Shown here one piece after another: positions 1 to 4,882 of a stretch of 6,887 nucleotides of DNA. The position numbers and the translations under genes are program-made. The notes beneath the pieces were generated by a model, which made no database searches, was not told the origin of the DNA, and saw only the letters and a list, made by a program, of their open reading frames with translations. This DNA is from Planctomycetota bacterium. Its GTDB lineage: Bacteria > Planctomycetota > Phycisphaerae > FEN-1346 > JAACEH01. Location of the stretch: contig JAFGPY010000039.1 in NCBI GenBank assembly GCA_016935955.1, forward strand, positions 1 to 6,887, read 5' to 3'. Each line of letters starts with the position of its first letter. Position 1 is the stretch's first letter.

Positions 1-198
1 GACGAGATCCTGGCCAACTACGACCAGGAGGTACCCACCACTTTTCTCGGCGAGCGGGTCATGCAGAAGCTGCGTCAGATCGACCAGGTGGCCTACGTCA
101 GGTTCGCCAGCGTGTATCGCGAGTTCAAGGACGTATCGGAGTTCGTCGACGAGATTCAACCCATGCTCCAACATCATAAGGAACCGTCGAAGGACTAG
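1..198 (+). CDS. nrdR: Transcriptional repressor NrdR, C-terminal part (5' truncated by window edge)
   Basis: The reading frame is open from base 1 to TAG at 196-198 and encodes 65 residues. It contains [16 protein letters not shown], the highly conserved end of the NrdR ATP-cone domain, preceded by a KLRQID stretch and followed by a charged tail ending in EPSKD. NrdR family proteins are usually about 150-170 residues: an N-terminal zinc ribbon and then an ATP-cone that senses ATP/dATP. They bind NrdR boxes and repress ribonucleotide reductase operons when dATP is high. The zinc ribbon and the first part of the ATP-cone lie outside the window. The gene directly downstream is nrdD, a ribonucleotide reductase gene, which strongly supports the call and suggests local regulation. 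The fragment is intact, with no frameshift. Confidence 0.95.
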   Translation, partial: DEILANYDQEVPTTFLGERVMQKLRQIDQVAYVRFASVYREFKDVSEFVDEIQPMLQHHKEPSKD

Positions 199-338
199 GT
201 GGCCGCAGCCGGCGGCAAGGAAGTGGGCATCAGGCACGATCATCATAGGCCGTGAATCAGGTGTGGATGGGAGATCATCCGAGTCGCTTATCATCATAAC
301 GTCACATTCATAGTACGTGTCGGGGAGGACCAGGATTT
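199..338 (+). promoter_or_regulatory. nrdR-nrdD intergenic region with repeated ATCATC/CATCATA motifs
   Basis: This 140-nt gap is less GC-rich than its surroundings. ATCATCATA occurs at 239-247 and again at 290-298, 51 bp apart (close to five helical turns), and GATCATC occurs at 238-244 and 273-279. The second long copy lies in a near-palindrome, TTATCATCATAA (288-299), in which 10 of 12 positions match its own reverse complement. TATCAT at 289-294 resembles a -10 hexamer, but no good -35 box is placed for it. I do not see a classical NrdR box (ACACwATATATwGTGT-like). An imperfect ACA...TGT dyad (304-320) is too weak to call. The ribosome binding site for nrdD is GGGGAGG at 322-328, 10 nt before the ATG. 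Confidence 0.35.
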
Positions 339-2831
339 ATGCAGATTCGAGTTTGCCAGGTTCGCAAGCGTGACGGTCGCGTCGTTCCGTTCGATGACTG
401 CAAGATTGCGGATGCCATTTTTAAGGCCGCCCAAGCCGTGGGCGGCAGCGACCGCGAGCGGGCCATGGAACTGGCCGCCGCGGTGACCGAGTTCGTCAAC
501 CGACGATACCAGGACGAAGTCCCAACCATCGAAGACATCCAGGACCTTGTCGAAAAGGTCCTGATCGAAACCGGCCACGCCCAGACGGCGAAGGCCTACA
601 TCCTGTACCGCGAGCGGCGCACCCAGCATCGCCGCCAGTTGAAGGTCCGCAAGACCGGCAACGGTCACAGCGGCGACTCGACCGACATGGCCCTGATGGT
701 GTCGACCGGTCACGGCGACCAGATGTTGCCGTGGGACAAGGTCCGCATCGCCAAGGCCTTGATCGTCGAGGGCGGCCTGCCCGAAGAGGTGGCCCACAAG
801 GTGGCCAAGCGCGTCGAGGAGCGCGTCTTCTCGTCGGGCATCACGCGAATCAGCACCGACCTGATCCGCGAGCTGGTCGACAACGAGCTGTTCGAGATGG
901 GCATGACCGAACGCCTCGAGAAGCAGAAGGTCCTCGGCATGCCGAAGTACGACCTCGAGCAGTTGATCCTGTCGAAGAGCCAGGAGAACTCGAACATCAC
1001 GGCCAACAACCCCGAGGCCATCAACCTGACGATCGCCGAGAACACGCTGAAGCAGTACGCCCTGGCGGAGATCTTCAGCGAGGACGTGGCCCAGGCCCAC
1101 CTCGAAGGCCGCATCCACCTGCACGACCTGGGCTACCCGACGCGCGTCTACTGCTCGGGCCACAGCCTGGAGTACCTGAAGAAGTACGGCCTCGAGTTGG
1201 GCAACCTCGATACGGCCAGTGCCCCGGCCAAGCACGCTCGGACGCTGACCGGCCACCTGAACACGTTCCTGGCTTCGATGCAGGCCTACTACGCCGGGGC
1301 CCTGGGCGTGGGCTTCATCAACATTCTTTATGCGCCGTACGTCGAACACCTGTCGGACGAAGAGATCCTGCAGGAGGCCCAGCACCTGATCTTCTCGGGC
1401 AGCCAGAGCGCCTTCAGCCGCGGCGGCCAGACACTGTTCCTGGACTTCAACGTGCACACGGGCGTGCCGGCGTTCATGCGCGACACGCCGGCCATCGGCC
1501 CCAGCGGCAAGATCATGACACACGAGGACGGCTCGGAGCGGACCTACGGCGACTACGAGCCGGCGGCGCAGCGGTTCCTGAAGGCCATGCTCGACGTCTG
1601 GCGCAAGGGCGACAGCAAGGGCCGCCTGTTCGCTTTCCCGAAGTGCGACCTGCACGTGACGAAGGAATCGTTCGAGGACCCCGCGCAGATGGAGTTGCTG
1701 GAGTACGCCTGCCAGATCGCCAGCGAGAACGGCGTGCCGTATTTCGTGTTCGATCGGCCCGAGGGCGCCAACGAAAAGGACAACGTGTCGCTGTCGGCGT
1801 GCTGCCGGCTGCGGACGAAGATCGAAGACCGGCACATGATCGACCACCTGGAGTCGATGCGTTTCTGCGGTTTCCAGAACGTGACGATCAACTTGCCGCA
1901 GGCCGCCTACCGCGCCGGTCGCGGCAACATCCAGGACTTCCACGACGAGATCCGTCACGGCATGGAACTGGCCCTCAAGGCCCACCTCGAGAAGAAAGGC
2001 TTCATCGCCAAGCTGATGAGCGCGCCGCACATGCCGCTCTGGGAGATCGGCAAGAATGCCATGGACGACCGCCCGTACGTCGACCTGGAGAAGGCCACCT
2101 ACATCTTCGGCCTGATCGGCCTGAACGAGGCCGTGCAGTTCCTGACAGGCCAGGAGTTGCACGAGAGCAAGGCGGCCATGATGGAAGGCTTCCGCGTCGT
2201 GGCCACGATGTTCACGGAGATCAACAAGTTCAAGCAGCAGCACGGTCTGAAGTTCACGCTCGAGGAATCGCCGGCCGAGTCGGCGTCGCGCCGCATGGCC
2301 AAGATCGACTTCCGCGACTGGCCCGAGTCGCACCAGGTGATCCGCGGCGAGCCGGAGATGGACGAGATGTACTACACCAACTCGATTCACCTGCGGCCGG
2401 ACGCGCCGATCGACCTGATGACGCGGATCGAGATGCAGGCGAAGTTCCACCCGATGATCGAGTCGGGGGCCATCATCCACGCCTTCGTGGGCGAAGAGCG
2501 ACCGCCGGCCGAGGGCATCATGGCCCTGGTCCGCAAGACGCACGAGAACACCAAGGCCGCCCAGTTGACCATCAGCCCCGAGTTCACGATCTGCAACGAT
2601 TGCGGCAAGTGGACGCCGCGTCTGCAGAAGCATTGCGACCATTGCCAGAGTGAGAACGTGTACGGCATCACGCGCATCGTCGGTTACTTCAGCCGCATCA
2701 GCAACTGGAACAAGTCGAAGTTGGGCGAGTTGAAGGATCGGCATCGCGGCAACTACAGTCTACGCTTCCTGGGCGGATCGCCAGTGTTGGCGCCCGACCA
2801 GGTGACCAGTACGGCGGCCGCCGGCTCCTAG
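339..2831 (+). CDS. nrdD: Anaerobic (class III) ribonucleoside-triphosphate reductase with tandem ATP-cones
   Basis: This 830-residue oxygen-sensitive glycyl-radical enzyme reduces ribonucleoside triphosphates to deoxyribonucleotides for DNA synthesis. Residues about 1-97 form an ATP-cone (VRKRDGRVVPFD...), and residues about 117-200 form a second, more diverged one (MLPWDKVRIAKAL...). The ten-stranded barrel follows: IHLHDLGYPTRVYC with C272, ACCRLR with C488/C489 as the likely thiyl-radical region, and NVTINLP at 514-520. EESPAESA (642-649) is also typical of NrdD. Near the C terminus, C752, C755, C766 and C769 form the zinc site. RIVGY (779-783) holds the radical glycine, G782. E. coli NrdD is about 710 residues, so the second ATP-cone explains the extra length. 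The ATG follows GGGGAGG at 322-328. NrdG, the radical-SAM activase, is needed by all known NrdD proteins but is not encoded immediately downstream. Whether formate or a redoxin is the reductant (NrdD1 versus NrdD2 type) cannot be settled by eye. Confidence 0.97.
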   Translation: MQIRVCQVRKRDGRVVPFDDCKIADAIFKAAQAVGGSDRERAMELAAAVTEFVNRRYQDEVPTIEDIQDLVEKVLIETGHAQTAKAYILYRERRTQHRRQLKVRKTGNGHSGDSTDMALMVSTGHGDQMLPWDKVRIAKALIVEGGLPEEVAHKVAKRVEERVFSSGITRISTDLIRELVDNELFEMGMTERLEKQKVLGMPKYDLEQLILSKSQENSNITANNPEAINLTIAENTLKQYALAEIFSEDVAQAHLEGRIHLHDLGYPTRVYCSGHSLEYLKKYGLELGNLDTASAPAKHARTLTGHLNTFLASMQAYYAGALGVGFINILYAPYVEHLSDEEILQEAQHLIFSGSQSAFSRGGQTLFLDFNVHTGVPAFMRDTPAIGPSGKIMTHEDGSERTYGDYEPAAQRFLKAMLDVWRKGDSKGRLFAFPKCDLHVTKESFEDPAQMELLEYACQIASENGVPYFVFDRPEGANEKDNVSLSACCRLRTKIEDRHMIDHLESMRFCGFQNVTINLPQAAYRAGRGNIQDFHDEIRHGMELALKAHLEKKGFIAKLMSAPHMPLWEIGKNAMDDRPYVDLEKATYIFGLIGLNEAVQFLTGQELHESKAAMMEGFRVVATMFTEINKFKQQHGLKFTLEESPAESASRRMAKIDFRDWPESHQVIRGEPEMDEMYYTNSIHLRPDAPIDLMTRIEMQAKFHPMIESGAIIHAFVGEERPPAEGIMALVRKTHENTKAAQLTISPEFTICNDCGKWTPRLQKHCDHCQSENVYGITRIVGYFSRISNWNKSKLGELKDRHRGNYSLRFLGGSPVLAPDQVTSTAAAGS

Positions 2832-2886
2832 ACGCCCGAGGTAGCGTCCACAGGAGGGGAGACGGCCGGCCGGTAGCGAATCGGGG

Positions 2887-2937
2887 TTCCGCGCAGGCGG
2901 AATCGGCCGTCGCCTGCCGTGTGCGGGACTGTCCCGC
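2887..2937 (+). terminator. Two GC-rich stem-loops downstream of nrdD
   Basis: TTCCGC (2887-2892) pairs with GCGGAA (2897-2902) across a 4-nt loop. GCGGGA (2923-2928) pairs with TCCCGC (2932-2937) across a CTG loop. They lie 55-106 nt after the nrdD stop and before the next ribosome binding site. No T-tract follows either one, so they are not textbook intrinsic terminators. They could mark an mRNA 3' end or the leader of the lysine-repeat gene. Confidence 0.3.
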
Positions 2938-2981
2938 CCGGGTGACGCAGAGCTTGGTCTTTCTTAGTCTGGAGGAACATT

Positions 2982-3077
2982 ATGGCGAAGAAGAAAGCGA
3001 AGAAGAAGGTTGCCAAGAAGAAGGTCGCAAAGAAGAAGGTCGCCAAGAAGAAAAAGAAAGTAGCCAAGAAGAAGTAA
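2982..3077 (+). CDS. Tiny lysine-repeat basic protein, histone H1-like tail (31 aa)
   Basis: This is a 31-codon reading frame from ATG at 2982 to TAA at 3077. GGAGG (2971-2975) sits 6 nt before the ATG, close to ideal spacing. The product opens MAKKKAKKK and then runs as VAKKK units at residues 10, 15, 20 and 27, the third with two additional lysines. Twenty of 31 residues are Lys (17 AAG, 3 AAA) and the rest are Ala, Val and the initial Met. It has no acidic, aromatic or Cys residue, so it would be very strongly positive and probably disordered. Such AKKK/VAKKK repeats resemble the C-terminal tails of bacterial histone H1-like proteins (Hc1/Hc2 type), which bind and compact DNA; here the tail stands alone without a globular domain. 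Nucleic-acid binding is inferred from charge. A ribosomal or RNA-associated role is an alternative. The long frame overlapping it at 2921-3319 has no comparable start signal. Confidence 0.75.
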   Translation: MAKKKAKKKVAKKKVAKKKVAKKKKKVAKKK

Positions 3078-3157
3078 CCGCTGTAGGCGTCGCGGTTGCG
3101 GGAATTCAAGTGCCGCCTGCGACAGATGCGGGCGGATTTCCTTGTGACCCAAGCCAG

Positions 3158-3227
3158 GCTGCCCAACGGCCGCTTCCGCGGGAGACATTCCTCCTTGCTC
3201 CCGGGCACCGGGAGCGGCCAGGGCAGC
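3158..3227 (+). other. Long two-segment hairpin, possible terminator or structured RNA
   Basis: GCTGCCC (3158-3164) pairs with GGGCAGC (3221-3227). Just inside, GGCCGCT (3168-3174) pairs with AGCGGCC (3213-3219), separated only by AAC on one side and A on the other. Within the enclosed 38 nt, CGGGAG (3179-3184) can pair with CTCCCG (3198-3203). Alternatively GCTCCCGG (3197-3204) and CCGGGAGC (3208-3215) form an 8-bp hairpin with a GCA loop, which competes with the long form. ATTTT follows at 3228-3232. The structure lies 80 nt after the lysine-repeat stop codon, so it could end that transcript, form its 3' UTR, or belong to a separate small RNA. It does not match the conserved cores of SRP RNA, tmRNA or RNase P RNA that I know. 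Confidence 0.45.
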
Positions 3228-3266
3228 ATTTTGGTGCTGAAACGTCTTGTCGTACGCGTGCTGCAA

Positions 3267-3296
3267 CGGCGTTTTATCGCCGCCTCGCAAGGCGGC
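3267..3296 (+). other. Two mutually exclusive hairpins (switch-like pair)
   Basis: CGGCG (3267-3271) can pair with CGCCG (3278-3282) across TTTTAT. GCCGCCT (3279-3285) can pair with AGGCGGC (3290-3296) across CGCA. The two stems share bases 3279-3282, so only one can form at a time, and the second is the stronger. Such overlaps occur in attenuators but also arise readily in GC-rich DNA. Confidence 0.25.
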
Positions 3297-3320
3297 CTAT
3301 GAGCGGGACCCCTTTGTGAT

Positions 3321-3374
3321 GGCCAAGCCGGACGCGTAGAACGCTTTCGCCGTTCCGGCTTGGCCGATCATTTT
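3321..3374 (+). terminator. 12-bp inverted repeat followed by TTTT, candidate terminator
   Basis: GGCCAAGCCGGA (3321-3332) is the exact reverse complement of TCCGGCTTGGCC (3354-3365). The pairing can extend four more base pairs (TGAT 3317-3320 with ATCA 3367-3370) if G3366 is bulged. The 21-nt loop contains a possible small internal stem (GCG 3334-3336 with CGC 3342-3344). TTTT follows at 3371-3374. This fits an intrinsic terminator read on the + strand, placed before the candidate promoter of the acetyltransferase gene. The loop is longer than usual and the T-run short, so a repeat or another RNA element remains possible. Confidence 0.5.
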
Positions 3375-3426
3375 CAATTCCCCAACCACTTGTTTTTGCC
3401 TCGCCGCCGGGTATTCTCAACCCCGT

Positions 3427-3455
3427 TTGACTTGTCGGCCCGTTGAAGGTATGTG
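3427..3455 (+). promoter_or_regulatory. Candidate sigma-70-type promoter for the acetyltransferase gene
   Basis: TTGACT (3427-3432) matches the -35 consensus at five of six positions. Seventeen bases later, TATGTG (3450-3455) keeps the first three bases of the -10 consensus. Transcription from it would leave a leader of roughly 80 nt before the ATG at 3544. A weaker alternative is TTGTTT (3390-3395) with TATTCT (3412-3417) at 16-nt spacing. Both lie just past the hairpin at 3321-3365. Confidence 0.3.
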
Positions 3456-3543
3456 GCCAGCCCCCTGTCTCTGCGTTCGGGACGGCGTGCCGCACAGGAT
3501 GCCGGTCGAGCCGCCGAGCCCGATGCCCAGGAGGAGTGTTGTC

Positions 3544-4680
3544 ATGGACGGTCCGCGTATCGCACGCGTCGAGGAGTTGCCAGCCATCATCTCGTTGGCC
3601 GACGAGGTTTTCTGCGGCGAGGGGGGCCGCAAACTGCCCATGGGCCGCTCGTTCCCTTACATGTTCAGCGAGGCCAACATCGACAACCTCTACGTCACCT
3701 GCGACCAGGGCCGGCCGGTCAGCTTCATCGGCACCGACCTGCAGGACTATGTGGCTTGCGGTTGTCGGATTCCGGCGTCTTCGATCGGCTCCGTGTGCAC
3801 CGACACCCAGTATCGCGGCCGCGGCCTGTCGTCATCGCTGTTGCAGTTGGCGTATCGCCGCCTGCGCGAGAAGGGCTGCCTGATCGTCATGATCTCGGGC
3901 AGCATCAACCTGTACTACCGTACCGGCGCCGCACCGGGCGTCTTCGCCATGTGCGAGTGGACGACCGATGCGACGGCATTGCAGCGGGTCGACGATTCGT
4001 CCCTCGGCCTGGAGCCGCTCTGCGAGTCGAACCTGCACGACATGGTGGAGTTGAATTCTCGCGAACCGTTGCGTTTCGACTGGCGCGCGGATTGGATTCG
4101 CACCATGCCACTGGCCTTGCACAGCGGCGACATGGGGCGCGGCTGGATCGTTCGCCGCGGCGACAAGGCCGTAGCCGCAGCGTGCCTCGGCGTGCGAACC
4201 TACGGCGAGGATGGCTTCTCGCTGGTGGACTGGTTCGGCGACCGTAAGGCCGTGGTCGCGACGCTTGGCCGCACGCTCGCCGACGTGGGCGTCTCACGGG
4301 TCCACAGCCGCATGGTACTGCAGGACACGGACATGTTCGAGGCCCTGGCCGTCGCAGGCGTCACGCCCGAACGGAAGATTCCCTGGCGATGGCCGATCAA
4401 GGTGCTGGACTTCGCCGCCCTGCTGCGGGCACTTCGCGGGCACCTCGAACGCACGCTCGGTGACCAGGCCGACGCCATCACCGCGACTGAGTGCGGCCTT
4501 CGCGTCCGCGCCGGCGGCTGCGAGTTCGCGTCGCCCGACGAGACCACGGCCGTCCAGATGGTTTTCGCCGTACCGGAAGTCTACGAGGAGAAGATGGCCG
4601 CGTGCCCCGAGCCGGTCCGCGACTTGCTGGCCAAGGCCTTCCCGATTCCCGTGCGGCACTACGGCCTGAACTTCATCTAG
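3544..4680 (+). CDS. GNAT family N-acetyltransferase with a C-terminal extension
   Basis: The 378-residue product probably transfers an acetyl group from acetyl-CoA to an unknown amine in the cytoplasm. Residues about 5-140 form the GNAT domain: SIGSVCTDTQYRGRGL (80-95) contains the acetyl-CoA pyrophosphate loop motif Q89-x-x-G92-x-G94, followed by the helix SSSLLQLAYRRLREKG, strand LIVMISG and an NLYYRTG segment typical of motif B. Residues about 155-275 look like a second, degenerate GNAT-like alpha/beta half without the loop motif. The last 90 residues (IKVLDFAALL... to PVRHYGLNFI) may be a small SCP2-like or substrate-binding domain, an uncertain comparison with Eis-type proteins. The start at 3544 is chosen because AGGAGGAG (3529-3536) lies 7 nt upstream; a TTG 39 codons earlier has no comparable site, and its extension has a non-GNAT, proline/arginine-rich composition. 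The gene stands alone and converges with the minus-strand gene. Confidence 0.85.
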   Translation: MDGPRIARVEELPAIISLADEVFCGEGGRKLPMGRSFPYMFSEANIDNLYVTCDQGRPVSFIGTDLQDYVACGCRIPASSIGSVCTDTQYRGRGLSSSLLQLAYRRLREKGCLIVMISGSINLYYRTGAAPGVFAMCEWTTDATALQRVDDSSLGLEPLCESNLHDMVELNSREPLRFDWRADWIRTMPLALHSGDMGRGWIVRRGDKAVAAACLGVRTYGEDGFSLVDWFGDRKAVVATLGRTLADVGVSRVHSRMVLQDTDMFEALAVAGVTPERKIPWRWPIKVLDFAALLRALRGHLERTLGDQADAITATECGLRVRAGGCEFASPDETTAVQMVFAVPEVYEEKMAACPEPVRDLLAKAFPIPVRHYGLNFI

Positions 4681-4690
4681 TTGCTACGGC

Positions 4691-4745
4691 GGGTGCCATG
4701 GCGGCTCGTCCTGAGCCCGTCGAAGGGCCGTCGTTTGCCGCCATG
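4691..4745 (+). repeat. CATG-framed palindrome copy 1, with a second repeat in its loop
   Basis: GGGTGCCATG (4691-4700) opens the element. CATGGCGGC (4697-4705) is perfectly complementary to GCCGCCATG (4737-4745). Instead of the 2-3 nt loop of the other copies, 31 nt lie between the arms (4706-4736). This loop holds the separate repeat described at 4706-4730. The element begins 10 nt after the acetyltransferase stop codon. Confidence 0.65.
4706..4730 (+). repeat. Dispersed repeat of the TCGTCCTGAGC..GTCGAAGG type
   Basis: TCGTCCTGAGCCCGTCGAAGG (first base 4706, last 4726) closely resembles a short dispersed repeat with the core CCTGAGC-xx-GTCGAAGG that I know from many unrelated bacterial and metagenomic genomes. 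There it creates spurious peptides such as RPEPVEG and FDKLRT; the frames here read RPEPVEGP and FDGLRTSR. The usual form ends in a sequence complementary to TCGTCCT, but here that right end is degenerate. Recognition is from memory of the motif, not a search. Confidence 0.6.
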
Positions 4746-4756
4746 CCGATCGCCGG

Positions 4757-4785
4757 GGTGGCATGGCCACGCTGGCGTGGCCATG
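4757..4785 (+). repeat. CATG-framed palindrome copy 2
   Basis: CATGGCCACGC (4762-4772) is perfectly complementary to GCGTGGCCATG (4775-4785), with only TG between the arms. The preceding GGTGG (4757-4761, GGTGGCATG) matches the GGTGC flank of the other copies with one change. The element lies between two convergent genes, a usual site for REP-like sequences. Confidence 0.75.
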
Positions 4786-4794
4786 ATCCTTTCG

Positions 4795-4824
4795 CATGCT
4801 TCTGCAAGCAGAAGCATGGCACCC
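4795..4824 (-). repeat. CATG-framed palindrome copy 3, inverted relative to copy 2
   Basis: CATGCTTCTGC (4795-4805) is perfectly complementary to GCAGAAGCATG (4808-4818), with AA between. The flank lies on the right (CATGGCACCC, 4815-4824) and reads GGGTGCCATG on the minus strand, so this copy faces copy 2, 9 nt away. The arm sequence differs from copy 2 at most positions, yet both arms changed together. On the minus strand it could also serve as a hairpin downstream of the gene ending at 4883. The remaining 58 nt up to that gene (4825-4882) show only a C-rich run and no clear signal. Confidence 0.75.
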
Positions 4825-4882
4825 TTCATTCTCCGCGTGCGTGCGAGCTTACCCCACCCCCACCGGGGCGGCGCTGGCGCGA

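Noticed and set aside
731..2653. 640-codon plus-strand frame inside nrdD
   Set aside because: It is the out-of-frame reading of a GC-rich gene and gives an Arg/Pro/Gly-rich product without domain features.
294..2744. 816-codon open frame on the minus strand opposite nrdD
   Set aside because: It mirrors the codon periodicity of nrdD, reads as a Val/Leu/His/Arg-rich sequence without any motif, and has no ribosome binding site. The plus-strand NrdD is unmistakable.
3158..3227. Known structural RNA (SRP RNA, tmRNA, RNase P RNA) or a tRNA
   Set aside because: None of the conserved core sequences of these RNAs is visible, and there is no cloverleaf or T-arm motif. It is left as an unassigned hairpin.
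2828..3290. Minus-strand frames with Leu/Phe-rich stretches that look like membrane segments
   Set aside because: They are the complement of the lysine repeat (CTT/TTC codons), an artefact of the repeat.
2921..3319. 132-codon frame overlapping the lysine-repeat gene, with a Glu-rich stretch
   Set aside because: The Glu-rich part is the AAG repeat read in another frame (GAA/GAG). The start has no Shine-Dalgarno site, while the 2982 frame has an ideal one. The A-run is too short (five A) for a standard -1 slippery heptamer linking the frames.
4691..4824. CRISPR array
   Set aside because: The repeated units are individual palindromes with different arms and irregular spacing, not identical direct repeats separated by unique spacers.
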